From the NCBI RefSeq assembly GCF_009389715.1, contig NC_052400.1:22165674-22229673 (forward strand): a stretch of 64,000 nucleotides of DNA. Reading direction: 5' to 3'. The notes beneath the pieces were generated by a model, which saw only the letters and a list, made by a program, of their open reading frames with translations, was not told where the DNA came from and did no database searches. Of the stretch, positions 1 through 11,625 are shown piece after piece. Source of the stretch: Phoenix dactylifera. Taxonomy: Eukaryota; Streptophyta; Magnoliopsida; Arecales; Arecaceae. The stretch's first letter is position 1. The number at the start of each line of letters is the position of its first letter. Both the position numbers and the translations under genes were made by a program.

Positions 1-3000
1 TTTCGTGGCTTGGAACAGAGCTTTTATATCTTCATGGCCTTGTTGGTCGGCTAGATCCCTGGGTGACCAGCCATGGATGTCTGGTTTGTCGATGCTCTCT
101 CCTTGTTCAATTAGGAACCTGACGATTTGGAGATTTCCTTCGCAGACTGCATGGTGGAGGGCGGTAGCTCCGTCGTTCTTGGCTAGTGTCACATCTCCGC
201 CATAACGCACAATGTCCTGTAGAAGCTCCAAGCTATTCTGCTCGGCAGCCATGCATGCAAACCGAGCAACATCACCAGTTGAGATGTCTGCACCGTTGTC
301 TATCAGCAACCTGATCACAGCTTCATGCTTTCCAAGTATTGCCTCCCAAAGGGGAACGTTTCCTTCCAAATCTGTGGATGACGGTGATAGAGATGAAACA
401 TAAGCAGGCTTTGACGTACAGCAACTATTCTATCGAACGTATTTACCAGGACATGCACAGCGTTTTAACAGGATACTAAACGGCCAGGGACGGTTTGACA
501 TCACAAGTTCAGTGCTGAGTAGCTTAAGAAGCAGAAGCCAGACATTTGATTTTTCATGCAGGAAAAAAAGAGAGGACTATTTCGGAATCACAAATTTAAG
601 CCCCCAATGAATAAGGACAGAAGACGGGAAAGAATGATCAAGAAAAACAGCAAAATTTTGCATCATGATCATTTCTACGATAAAGAAAGTTTGAGAATTT
701 TCTCTTGGGAACAAAGATTGAAAAAACAGAGAATTCTTTTCTACAGAAGATCTCATTGGCTATCAATTTTTATTGTGGTTTTTAAAAGACTGAGATAATG
801 AGGATGATGAACTGAAGTTCAGTGCTGAGTAGCTTAAGAAGCAGAAGCCAGACATTTGATTTTTCATGCAGGAAAAAAAGAAAAGACCATTTCGGAATCA
901 CAAATTTAAGCCCCCAATGAATAAGGACAGAAAATGGGAAAGAATGATCAAGAAAAACAGCAAAATTTTGCATCATGATCATTTCTACGATAAAGAAAGT
1001 TTGAGAATTTTCTCTTGGGAACAAAGACTGAAAAGACACAATTCTTTTCCACAGAAGATCTCATTGGCTATCAATTTGCAGTGTGGTTTTTAAAAGACTG
1101 GGAAAATGAGAATGATGAACTGAAGGCACTATTTAATTAATATAATTGACAAGTACAACTTATTGCAGGTCTATAAATCCTGAGAATTATGGAGATATTT
1201 GCCGAGTTAAGGGACAAAGGAAGACGATCTTCAAATGTGCGCTACTAAGAAACACCACAAAAGATATGAGATGAAATTTGTGCGATTCTGTGTGCACCAA
1301 ACATAAACAAGTATATGATAGATTTTGATAAGGAAACCATCAAAACAGCGTCCCTAGAATCCAACTTGCGTTGCATGCAGTATAGGAGTTTGACAAATGC
1401 AACAATCATACCTCTGCTGTTAGGATCTGCCCCGTAATCCAGCAGGAGAGCAACACAATTCTCATTTCCTTTGGCTGCTGCTGTGTGCTATTCATGATGT
1501 TAAAAAGAAAAGAGTCTGATTTAGTATTTGCTAACAGGTGAAAATTAGTTAACACAGAAAACTACCGATGTCAGAAAAAAAAATTCACTAACCAATGCAG
1601 TGCGGCCATTGTTAGTTGCTTCATTTGGATCCAGGCCTCGTCTCAGAAGCTGACTCAATAGGAAATCATCTCCTCTAGTTACAGCAAAACATAGAGTAAG
1701 GGGCAAGTTTGAGGGGCCACGAGCAAGCATATTCTCTGTCTCTCTTAGGACTCCTTCCATGACAGGGTCCTTTTGCTCCTTCATGTACTGCAGCAGAAAC
1801 AGAAACCACCAATCAATATGGCGAACGAGACTACAGATGACCTGCTCTTAATGCCTTTTTGTGAAAATATGGGTGATAAGCATTTATTGGCTTTCACCAT
1901 CAAATTTCAAAGATATGGTATTCAACTCAACCCGACTCATCTAGGCCTTAATCCCAAACTAGTTGGGGTCAGCTACACGAATCCTTTTCCTCTATTCCAA
2001 TCATCAAAGACAATAAAATAATGAAACATTGCTTTTTATAAAACAGCATGGACCTGCATAAGATTGTTCATAATAATTGTTCCATCTCCGACATTTGACT
2101 GAACAATGCTAAGGAACGTAGCTCGATTTAAACGCAATAGCTGACACAATTTTTTGGTGCGGACAGTGAATCTCTGGGGTCTATAGCAAAGTACTCCAAT
2201 TTCTCCCACAACATCACCTGTCTTTGCCTCTCGAACAATCTGCAAAGAGTCCAATAGTTTATTTATTTATTTATTTTTTCTGAATTACTGCACTGATTTC
2301 TCTAGTTGGGTTAACTTTACATTTAAAGAATTTGATGAATGACAAACTAATTTAAACTTGCCTGTTCAATTCCATTCTTGTAATCTATTAGATCCTGAAA
2401 GAAAACACCGATGCATCAATATGAGGGAATGCAAGTATACACAGATATTGTTCAGAGAATTACATAAATTTCCTTGCTTGTCATGCACATGAATTGTAAC
2501 CCCAGTTAGAGAAACAAAATCTGAATATTATGCTACAACATTCTTTTAGCAAAACATTTGCATGTACCACACTGCCATTCATCAGTATGTAGAAGTCTGT
2601 TGGTGCTTCATTCTGCAAGATTACGTCTTCCCTGGGAGGGAAATACTCAGCCTTCATCTCAGAAACCTTCCAACATTTTACTCAAGTGAGATGGCAAGAA
2701 CAGAGATAAAGTAAAGCAGTACTATAGTGGATGCAGTTGGGACAATATACTTACCAGTTGGAAAAGCAGATCACTTGAAACACCTCGGAACAGGTAGACG
2801 TTTTGAACAAGGGAGTAAAACAGGAAATGAGCAATGCTAGACCTGATGGCTTTAGGAAGAGCATCAAGAGTCTCTTGCTGTTGAAGACCCTCTGAGTCTG
2901 TCCTGAACTTTAAACACAAGTGTGCAACCATCTGATCTTGCAGTCGAACCGGAAGTTGGTTTCTTTGCGCAAATCCAGAAGCAGCCTGAAGTGTATCTCT

Positions 3001-5990
3001 CTGCAGTTTGAGAAACACAACATCGAAAGTTTAGTGAACAGAAATTTCTAGGCGATCATCAATATGTGCTTATAAAAGCACGTCTATGTTCTGAGTAAGA
3101 ACAACTCACAAACTTTCTAGTTCGGCTAGTCCCATGGACAACTAAATTGGTCATATTTCCAACCAAGTATGATGTCAATCCAAGGTTGAAGAACATGTAA
3201 AAGATATCAAAAAGCATCTCCCTTGTATTCTGAGGATGAAGGTCTCCATATCCAACAGTTGTAACAGTGGTCATGGACCAGTACATTGAGATCACATATC
3301 GCATCCACACGCTTTTATCATGGAAGTCTGGGAAAGAAGCACCAATCCATGTCTTGTTAGGGTCAGGGTACCTTGCTGCAATAAGATAAAAGAAGCATCC
3401 GGCACAATGGACCGCAAATACAGTCACCTATACAGACGTTCAAATATGATTAAGCCAGTTAAGGCTGAAAGCTTCAAACATATGAAGAAAAGGCCACTCT
3501 GCTGGTGAAGATGCTTACACAAGCAAGCTTTGCACATCGGACCATAAAGTAGTTAAAGTTCCTATCTTTCTCCAGTCTGTCAAATAAGAAATGCAAGATT
3601 CAGCTAGTCACATGATCGAGCTCGCACATAATGGTAGAAAAGTGATCATTCATATTACAAGTAAGGCAAGTATTAATTGGAAAGTTAATATATGAGCCGT
3701 ATAGACTGACTGAGATTTGAAAGCATCGTGTTCATGCATTCAACAATACTTCTAAATACAAAAGGCAAAGCTTGCAAGAATTTTAACTGCATCTGGAAAG
3801 AACATTCTGTTTTGAAAGATTAAGAAGGAGATATATTGCTCTTGTAGCATATTATCTTTTGAGCAAAGGTGGTGGAGATCAACTTTGAAATGATAAGTAC
3901 AGAGAGAAATAAAAAAAAAAGAGAGGGATAAAAAGATCCCAGATCCCCAGCTCCCCACCCTCGGACCAGTCTGGACACCTGTGCCAGCATTCAAACGAAT
4001 TAAACTAGTAATCAGTTACTCGAGAACAAAAAAAAAATTCTTACTGAGCAAAAAGTGCACTGACTCTGCGAAGGCGCCAAAGCCGAAGCATGTTGAACAA
4101 TCCATAAGAATGAAGGTTTGAAGGAAGAATTTTCCAAACAAGTTCTGAAGGGATAGTAGAAATAACATCCAGAATAAACCAGCTGGTTATGTATCTCCAA
4201 GCAATCTGCTCTGGGTTGTCTATAAGAAGATATGTAGCTCTATCAAGATAGGCTACAAAGAATGTCAAGAGAATATCAATAGCAAAGAATCCATTAACAA
4301 CATTGTCTGCTGTAGCTAGAGCTCCAGATGCCTTTTCAATGAAACCAAATTCAAATGGAGAGACCCAAGCGGTATATGCCACTAAAACAACTAGAAAATA
4401 CTCCCAAGCTCTGCAAAAACCATTATCACTACCATGTCAGCATCATCTCGCTTGTCAGCATATTGTTATTCCAACATCAAATAGCAGGCGGTATTGCACT
4501 ACTAAAACAATGAATAGCAAATTAAACCAAATTTTAAAGTAAATAAACAGAGGTAGATTAAAGAGAAGAAACATAATAGATATTTCTCTTTCTCAAATTC
4601 TCACACGAAAACCATAATATTCTCCAAATAAAAAAAAGAAAGCTCACATTGATAAAAAAAAAGTAATTAAGAAGGAAAGGAAAGAAAAGTATGATAATGT
4701 AACAACCCAGAACCTCACCCAAAATGGCTAGCCGGAAGATATTATTTGGATTCCTTGGTCCTATATAAGTACCCAAAATCTACCCAGCAAATAACCGATG
4801 TAGGATTAAACATACGTCCGTACGGATCCTCACATACTCCCTTCGTTTAAGCCCTGACGTCCTTATTAGGCTAAGGGTTCAAATCTATTCAAATCTAATC
4901 ACAAACACCACGATCGGCCCGTGGTCAGCCCCAATGGATCCGTGTTGTAGTGTCCCCTAGTCCACATAGGCTATGAAACAGGTCGGCTCTGATACCATTT
5001 GTAACAACCCAAGATCTTATCCAAAATGGCTAGCCGGAAGATATTACTTAGGTTTCTTGATACTGTATAAGTACCTAAGATCTATCCAGCAAATAACTGA
5101 TATGAGACTAAACACATGCCCGCACGGATCCTTACTGATAATCTATGCTTAACATCAAATTCAAAACAAGAAACTAGGTCTTTTCAGATATTTATCAGCC
5201 ATGTCCTCTCTGCTTAATTTGTAAGATATCAAATCAAATAGCTGGTATCTACTGCATGAAACAATCAAAAATCAAACAAAATAGTTCCATAGCACGCAAG
5301 CAATAGAGAAAAAGAAAGGTAGAGATGATGGGAAAGAATAGCACAAATCAACAAAATTTCCATTACAATTGCCCTTATCTATTCTGAAAACTTTTCTTAA
5401 AAAACGTGACAAAAGTTTTTTACTTTTGTTTTTATTTTTAGAGGAATAGATGGGAGACCCTTCAGCTTCATTCAAAGAGAGATTGAAGCGAACCATACCA
5501 GAGAGAAACCACCACGCAATGGGGAAAAAAAAAAGAAAATACAAAAGGAAATTAAGTTGAGAGGAAATAACCCATAATTATGTATCGTAATCTTTCTTAT
5601 TTCTATGTAAATATTTATTTTTTAAAAAAAAATAAACCAGCCAACCTAATGATTTATGAAAAGAAAAGAACAAGTAAATATGTAACATTTCCATGCTCAT
5701 AAAAAAATTAAAATTAAACAAAAAAATTCCAAAACAGGAAAAAGGAAAAGAAAAGGAAAGAAATAATAAAAAAGGAAAGAAGGAGTTTACCGATATCTTC
5801 GATCGTAAGGGGATATAATAAACCTCCGGAGCTTGGCCCTGCGGTGATGGCTCCTGGCTCCGAGGGGCGGCAGGATGCTGCTCGATATGCTGTAATGGCT
5901 CTCATCCCTCGCCAAATCCTGCTGCTCCTCCTTCGCCTCATAGCCGCACATTGCCTTTAAAACCTTCCTTTTCCTCCTCGCCGCCTCCAT
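1..5990 (-). CDS. AKT1: AKT1-type Shaker K+ channel, partial (C-terminus off window)
   Basis: Voltage-gated inward K+ channel of the plasma membrane. Family knowledge: AKT1-group channels mediate K+ uptake. Exons read on the minus strand: 5791-5990, 4045-4410, 3519-3576, 3110-3427, 2755-3000, 2568-2666, 2362-2394, 2054-2239, 1593-1787, 1412-1487 and <1-371. All junctions keep frame, giving 716 codons so far. The N-terminus has the conserved [14 protein letters not shown] block, S1-S4 lie at about residues 65-195 with an LRLWRLRR S4 tail, and the K+ selectivity filter TVGYGD is at about 265-270 in exon 4. It is followed by [15 protein letters not shown] (C-linker), a cyclic-nucleotide-binding domain (about 385-500, [11 protein letters not shown]) and ankyrin repeats (about 530-716). 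The KHA end, perhaps 150-200 residues, is missing at the window edge. M14 is an alternative start. AKT1 is favoured over KAT (ankyrins present) and AKT2 (filter flank [10 protein letters not shown]), but the AKT5/6 types are not excluded. Intron 7 starts with GC. Confidence 0.95.
506..1123. repeat. 310-bp tandem duplication in K+ channel intron 10
   Basis: Two adjacent direct copies, 506-815 and 816-1123, begin with agttcagtgctgagtagc and end with gatgaactga. They differ by scattered substitutions and small indels, by eye about 94 percent identical. Both lie in the intron between exons 10 and 11 of the channel gene. The open frames inside them are shadows of the repeat and not genes. Confidence 0.9.
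1925..2018 (+). mobile_element. SINE-like 3' tail fragment (Angio-domain type)
   Basis: The segment contains ccttaatcccaaactagttg followed by gggtcagctacacgaatcc. This closely resembles the conserved 3' domain shared by many plant SINEs (AngioSINE/Au type, recalled from general knowledge). No A and B boxes are evident upstream, so this is probably a truncated copy. It lies in the channel intron between exons 8 and 9. Confidence 0.5.
4693..4697. repeat. Target site duplication of the TRIM (left)
   Basis: GATAA, matched exactly by 5137-5141 on the other side of the element. Confidence 0.9.
4698..5136 (-). mobile_element. Complete TRIM (terminal-repeat retrotransposon in miniature)
   Basis: Two 137-bp direct repeats (5' LTR 5000-5136, 3' LTR 4698-4834, minus orientation) flank a 165-bp internal part. 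The 5-bp target duplication GATAA is exact at 4693-4697 and 5137-5141. Two bases inside the 5' LTR is the primer-binding site TGGTATCAGAGC (4986-4997), complementary to the initiator methionine tRNA 3' end. A purine-rich tract GAAGGGAG precedes the 3' LTR. The 3' LTR starts TG and ends CA; the 5' LTR start has decayed to AG. There is no coding capacity, so mobility would depend on enzymes from another element. It sits in intron 1 of the K+ channel gene in the sense direction. Confidence 0.93.
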
Positions 5991-6004
5991 CTCCCTGCCC
6001 TTTC

Positions 6005-6121
6005 TCTCTATCTCTCTATCTCTCTAGCTCACTATCTATCTCCCTACTTCAAAACTCCTCTTTCACCCATTCCAAAGACCTCATATCATGGCCGCAAAAA
6101 AAAAAAAAAAAAAAAAAAAAA
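6005..6121. repeat. CT-rich microsatellite and A26 tract
   Basis: Irregular (CTAT/CTCT)n at about 6005-6045 and a run of 26 A at 6096-6121, both in the presumed 5' leader of the channel gene. Confidence 0.85.
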
Positions 6122-6189
6122 ACGAATTCTCCCCTCCATGAGCCACTAAATAATCCCTACTCGCTCCTATATGGATCGGTGTATGTCTA

Positions 6190-6228
6190 GGACAAAGAAA
6201 CTCGGTTCCAGGAGACTTGTTATATAGG
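6190..6228 (-). promoter_or_regulatory. TATA-box candidate of the AKT1-type gene
   Basis: On the minus strand 6221-6228 reads CTATATAA, about 230 bases upstream of the channel start codon. Transcription from about 6190 would give a 5' leader of roughly 200 nt that includes a T26 tract (A26 at 6096-6121 on the plus strand) and GA-rich repeats. This rests on spacing and motif only. Confidence 0.4.
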
Positions 6229-6542
6229 GGTGAAGAACGCAAGAGATGTGCCCCTCGTCAAGAATTCGCCATAAGAGAGGCAAGAGAAAGAAGCTTCTCC
6301 TCTCTCTCTCTCTCTCTCGCCCCCTGTCTCTCGTCTGTTTCGGTCTCTCTCCTGTTTTTGGTTGACGAAGGGGAGCTAGTTTATGGCCGCGACGAACACC
6401 TGTCCGACCTTCGCGGTCGTGCACGCCGACCCTCGCGCCACCGCTGTCATCTTTCGAAAAGATGGGCTAAAGGACTAATCTGGCCTCCGCGGCCGTGCTT
6501 GAGTAATCAAATTTGAACATTACTGCTATACCAGCCAAACCA

Positions 6543-6768
6543 TGATTGATTTTTTTTAATTAATTTTAATACTTTCTCATTAGTTATATTGTTAGATTAC
6601 ATGCATATTAATATATGTATAATTATAACAGTAAATACAATATACAGAAATTTTATTTTTTATTTTAACAATATTATTAGACTATATATTAATGTTAATA
6701 CTGTTGTAACTATGAATACAAAACATAGAGATTTCATCTTCTTTCTTTATTTTAATATAATATCATGT
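6543..6768 (+). mobile_element. Copia-type LTR fragments, internally duplicated
   Basis: Two imperfect copies (about 6580-6660 and 6668-6760) of the motif TATTGTTAGAC... to ACA(A)ATA...GAGATTTCATCTTC match the better preserved LTR-like sequence at 9270-9425. No internal coding region is associated. Probably old solo-LTR or nested fragments. Confidence 0.5.
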
Positions 6769-6978
6769 TGCAACTACTACGAGCCGGCCCAATTTTTAGG
6801 TGAATGAGGAGATCGCTTAAGGCCCTGGCCTAAAGAAGGCCCGAGCTGAATCCCTCTCCCCTTCCTTAGGGCCTTGAGTCCAGCATCGGCCTCAGCCGCA
6901 ACTCGCAAGGCCTAAAGATCCGGGCAAAACTCTAATATTTATTCTAGAGATATCTCGAGTTCTCAACACCAGAAGGAA

Positions 6979-7203
6979 ATGGAGGTCATCCGATCCAGCA
7001 TTCTCATTGCCTTGCTTATGGTCGTGGTCGCTGTGTTCTTTTTCCTCGCCGGCGGAGCGGCCGCGGCCAACGCTTCTGCCCCGAGCCCCACCTCCACCTC
7101 CACCTCCGGTGAGGTGGGTTCTCCTCTCGCCATCGCTGTCTTCGCCTCCTCCATCGCGCTTTTTGTCGGATCTCTCCGTCATCGATGGTTCCACGGGTGC
7201 TGA
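6979..7203 (+). CDS. Arabinogalactan-peptide-like small secreted protein
   Basis: A single-exon 74-residue frame. The first 30 or so residues form a typical signal peptide (basic start, hydrophobic ALLMVVVAVFFFLAGG core, small residues AAAANA at the cleavage zone). A short Pro/Ser/Thr-rich segment, SAPSPTSTSTSG, follows; it would be the hydroxyproline arabinogalactan module. The end is hydrophobic (LAIAVFASSIALFVG), as expected for a GPI-anchor signal. Length and order match plant AG-peptides, which are cell-surface proteoglycans. The tail SLRHRWFHGC after the hydrophobic segment is longer than usual. The start context GAAATGG is favourable. No TATA box is obvious. Minus-strand frames over the same bases are shadows. 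Confidence 0.6.
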   Translation: MEVIRSSILIALLMVVVAVFFFLAGGAAAANASAPSPTSTSTSGEVGSPLAIAVFASSIALFVGSLRHRWFHGC

Positions 7204-8260
7204 GTTAGACTCATAGATCTGGTGGTGTTTTTGGTTTGGGTTTCCTGATCGATGATGTCATTGTTGCTCTAGATTCTTCAATTGTCTTTTTTTTTTCTTT
7301 TTTTTTTTTCTTACAGCATTGTTCGGTTCGGGCCTCTGTAGATGCCTTTTGTGGGACATACAGAAAATGATTGAGTTTCGTTTATCTCCCGAAAACCGAA
7401 ATACAATGTGTATTGATATACCGCAATGGATCTATGGTTTTGGTGGGACGTACAAAAATTACAATTTCTAAATTAAATTTGTTGGACAGGTGAAGGTAAG
7501 TTTCATTTCTTATATGGTTTCCATGTTCATTGTTTAATTGTTCATGCCTATTTTCCAACCTAAAGCCCTGAGACATTATTGCAATGTAGAAATTTGGAAT
7601 GGTATGCATGTTTAATAGTTCCCCGCATGCTTGTAAGCCTAGAGAATTAGCTCATGTAGCGTTATTGTTGTTGTCATGTCATTGTTGCAATATAGAAATT
7701 TGAAACGGAAAATCGAGGTTTGCCCTCTTGGTCATTTTGCACCGATTCCTCCTGATTAAATCTTATGGTCGTTTGTGCATATGTAAAACATGCATGCCCC
7801 CTGTATACAAGAAACAGGGTTGGTTGGCCAAAGAACAGACTTTGGTTCGGTCTTTCTTGCCTTTAGTTTTTTTTTTTTTGGTTTTTTATTAAATTGAAAA
7901 ATACAATTCCTTCGAAACTTGAGAATATTTTTTTTTATTTTTTAATATTTTTGTACAATTTATTTTTTTGTTTTTCCGTAAATTTATAAAATAATTTTTG
8001 TTTGTGCAAACTAATTAGAGATATGCAAATAAGATCACGAGCAGAGATGCCACTTTTGCTGAAACGAGACTTATATATTTATATACGAAGTTCGAAAGAA
8101 GTTTTTCAAAATTAAAATTGATAAAATTTTATTTAGAGTTAACTATGTCAAAAAAAAATAAATAAATTAGCTATATTATCAATTGAAAATAGCATTTTAA
8201 TAAATTTTGAGTACAAAAGTTTGATTAGTAATTTTGCATTTTAAGAAGCTAGATTATTAT
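7204..8260. other. AT-rich intergenic stretch
   Basis: Downstream of the AG-peptide-like gene. It holds T-rich runs, probable 3' flank, and no frame or repeat that I can name. Confidence 0.5.
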
Positions 8261-8264
8261 TTAA

Positions 8265-8375
8265 GGTGGCCAGGCAGTTAACGCGGAAGATGATGTGGCA
8301 GCTAAGACTGCTGTTTTAGCTGGCCTGGCAGTTGATGAGGAAGATGATGTAGTAGCTGATGTGTCAGCTGATCCG
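8265..8375. repeat. Degenerate ~70-bp direct repeat (ggcagttgatgaggaagatg type)
   Basis: The string tggc(c/t)aggcagtta/ga-gcggaagatgatgtggcagct occurs twice in tandem (about 8270-8315 and 8323-8370), followed by a related agctgatgtgtcagctgat. It is part of the repeat-derived block upstream of the copia LTR. Confidence 0.5.
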
Positions 8376-8399
8376 GGTCAGATCTTTCTTTTGAATCGA

Positions 8400-9425
8400 G
8401 CAGTTAAGTCGATCTGAGTTGGATCCTTCTTTTGAATCCACTTAAGATGGTAGTAATCCGATTCGATCCAACCCTCCTCCTTCGCAAGGGCTAGGATCCT
8501 AGCCCTAATGGAGGCCAACGACCGCGGTGAGAAGAAAAGTCGAGGACGATGTCCTAGAGGTCGAGGCAGAGGGCAAAGGCCGATGGTGCAAGGCTCATCG
8601 GAGTAGGGCTCGCTGGACTAGTAAAATCAAGAGGATCTCACCTTATCGGCTTACCTTCCCTGTCCAACCACTCACAGGGCAAAGGTTGATGCTCCAAAGT
8701 CACTCGAATCAAGGCAGCCTCTAAAAAGGCGCTCCTCTGCTCGGAGGTTGTAGGCATCGAGAACAAGATAAGAGAAGGCCGGGGAGAGGGGCGATGGCTG
8801 TGGGCGCTGCTTCTGAGAGAAGCAGCAGAAAGAGGCTGAAGGATGAAAAAATACGTCGGAAAGAGAATGCAGATGACTGGCATGATGGCATCAACGAAAG
8901 CCGCGAGTGGTGGAACTTGGATTTGGGAGAAGGCCGCGAGCGATGGTGCTCGTTCTCATCTTAGAGACGGGGGAAGAAGGTAGCCATTGAAGAACGACCA
9001 CCTGATCCAGAGATCAAGCGAGAATCGAATATGGCGTTGTAGAGCCTGACCAGATCCGACGATGGGAACGACAACAAAGATGGGATCCAATCCTACTGAC
9101 AGTTGGCCAGGAAGTTGGACCTCGTTGTGGATAGTCTTGATTGAAGAAAGGGAAGCCACCGCTCACTTTGGCGGAGATGTCAACGAAGACGATGCAGGCG
9201 CAGTAGATGTCGGGGACAGCAGGTGACGCCCATTCAATCCTCCAAGACTATCTTAAGTTTGAGGGGCGTTGTTAGTGTACTAGTAAATATGATTGATATT
9301 CTTTTTATTAATCTTGATACACTTTCCTTATCAGCTATATTGTTAGACCATATATTGATGCGCTTGTTGTAATAGTGAACACAATATAGAGAGATTTCAT
9401 CTTCTTCTTTTGTTTTAGTCGATTG
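8400..9425 (+). mobile_element. 3' end of a copia-like LTR retrotransposon (internal remnant, PPT, LTR)
   Basis: A polypurine-type tract, AAGTTTGAGGGGCG (9255-9268), is followed immediately by TGTTAGTGTACTAG (LTR start, 9270), the arrangement seen at the 3' end of plant copia elements. The LTR body to about 9425 includes ACACAATATAGAGAGATTTC, shared with the fragments at 6543-6768. The GC-rich 8400-9250 upstream is presumed internal or non-autonomous sequence; no gag or pol motif is recognised. A 5' LTR was not found. Confidence 0.5.
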
Positions 9426-9429
9426 AATT

Positions 9430-11480
9430 TTAGCTGGATTTGTGGACTGGACGATTCATCTGAACATGGCCGACCCATATCAATCCACCATCCCGAATTC
9501 GAATTCCACGGAAGAAGTACAGATCTCTGTGACTCCCCGATCCTCCTCCCTCTCATTTCTTTTCTTTCCCTCTTACGCCCGCTCTCCCTCTGATTCCTGC
9601 AACCTGTTAGGCTTAAACCCCGTCAGGATCAACCGGGGTCGGAGGGTCGTATGAAGGAAACAGGGATGCATGCATGAGGGAGAGGAAGTGCGAACGCGGA
9701 TGTCAGGACTTTGCTCTCCTGTTCTCCCGCTTCCTCCCTGCCGCTCAAAGCCTGGGACGCAAGATCACGCAGGAAACTCCCAAACGGACCCCAAATGTGG
9801 AAGCATCAGGGCGTTGTTAAACGCCACGAAATCGGTTTTCTTTTGTACAGCACTCCAGAAGAATACGGTGGGCAGCATTTCGAACTCTCGGACAGTCCAT
9901 CATGTCGGTTGATCAAACAACAAACGGCTCAGAAACTCGACGAGTGGAACGGCAAGAAAACGGTCTCGTGATCTGGTTGCCGCCAACTCTTCGTCCAAAT
10001 AGATATTTTCTTTCACGGAACGAAGGCTTAAAGCGGCACGGCGCATTGGAGCAACTTTGAGATTCGTGTAATGCTGGGTGGATAAAATACTTGTAGGCGC
10101 TCGTGCACACCTCCACGTCACCCTCAGGGTCAAGTGGATTCGAACGAAACTGAGATGATGTCGGTTTGAGAGGTCCGGCTTTAAAAAGCCGTCCAATTTA
10201 CACCGAACTGATGATATTGATTCGGAAGCTCCCATTTTGGAGACTCGAACCCTCTGATTCAGGCGATCCGGATGGTCCAAATCCAAGCTAACCAGACATT
10301 TAAAATTACACCTAGAATGAGTTGAAAGGTGGATTTAAACCTCTGAGCTTTAGTAAAGCTACATGCCACTCCATCAGTGAGAAGTGAATTTGGGACTATT
10401 TCAGTATAATGCTTAAAAATATAGTTGTATTCTTGTCCAACCACCGGAGCTTTGACAGGGTCGCTCTTCAATTTAATTTTGGTAACTAGGCTTCTAGCAT
10501 CTACCATATTTTCTTCCTTCTTCTGGGCAACGATGGATCCAAGGGCACGACTGCATTGACGGAGGCGGAGATTAAGCAATTAGAGCTTCTCCGGTGAAGG
10601 TTGAGGGCAAGGGAGAGATAGATGGCGGCAAAAATTGGAAGGGTAACATCAGAATCAGAGATCAAGTATGAGAGATAATAGAGATTGGGTGTCAAAATGG
10701 AAAATCAGAGCACAGGGTTAGGGGACAAGAGAAGAAAAGATAAGCTCCCTTTCTAAAATCATTTGATGATATTATCTTTTTAATAAAGTATAAAATTTAT
10801 TATTATTATATATTTATCTTATTATTTGAGAGTATTTATTTGATACGAAGGCAATTTGAATCTAAATTAGAACATATTTTACTAATATTTTGTGCCATCT
10901 TCTCTATCAATGGCAACCTATTGCAGATGTTTTATAATGAAGGTTCATAAGACGTGTAGGAAGTGTGAAACACTTTTATTGAGTCACATGAGCAAAATAT
11001 GTTGATGCAACTGGAGTTTGACTAGGATGATCTAAGTGCTTCTTAATCTCTTTATACATAAATCTTTCTTGAGGGCTAGAAGTCTAAGTAATCTTTCTTG
11101 TACCTTGCTAATAGAATGTCTAGCCTACCTATAATTCAATCTAGATTTTTTTCCTTCCCAGGCAATGTAGACAGCTGATGCACCCCACAAATAAAGGCAT
11201 CCCTTTAATAACTCTCATTCTCTTGCATTTTACTTGCATTCACTCCTGTTTGATGACAGAGAAGGACCAAGCCGGTTGCTTATCTAACATACTTTGCCGA
11301 GAGGTCTCACATAAAATGGTTCGGTAATCAACATATGTGCCACAAGAGTCCAATCTATTGTATTGTATTTATCAAACCATCACAACCATCCATTTGTAAC
11401 TCCAATATATTTTATCTACAAGATAGAAATAATGAATTGGAAGGATGGATTCAGCAGCATAACAGAATGTTATATTATTA
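9430..11480. other. Intergenic, no gene recognised
   Basis: Mixed-composition sequence with only short chance frames. The minus frames at 9900-10579 have no recognisable domain. AT-rich from about 10750. Confidence 0.45.
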
Positions 11481-11485
11481 TTGTT

Positions 11486-11625
11486 GTTGTTGTTATAATT
11501 ATTTTTTTGTTAATAAATTGAAGGAATAAATTCAGACCGTAACAAAATATATAATTATTATATATTTTGTTACGGTCTGAATTTATTCCTTCAATTTATT
11601 AAAAAAAAATAATTATAACAACAAC
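11486..11625. repeat. Near-perfect 69-bp-arm inverted repeat (foldback)
   Basis: The left arm 11486-11555 and right arm 11557-11625 are reverse complements around a centre at about 11556, with essentially one small length difference in the T/A run. The arms carry gaaggaataaattcagaccg and its complement. A related but diverged half copy (gaaggatggattcagcagca) precedes it at about 11440. It could be a young foldback/MITE or a hairpin RNA locus. Confidence 0.9.

Noticed and set aside
556-1093. Paired 75-80-aa frames in both tandem units
   Set aside because: The units lie in an intron of the K+ channel; the frames repeat because the DNA repeats and carry no domain.
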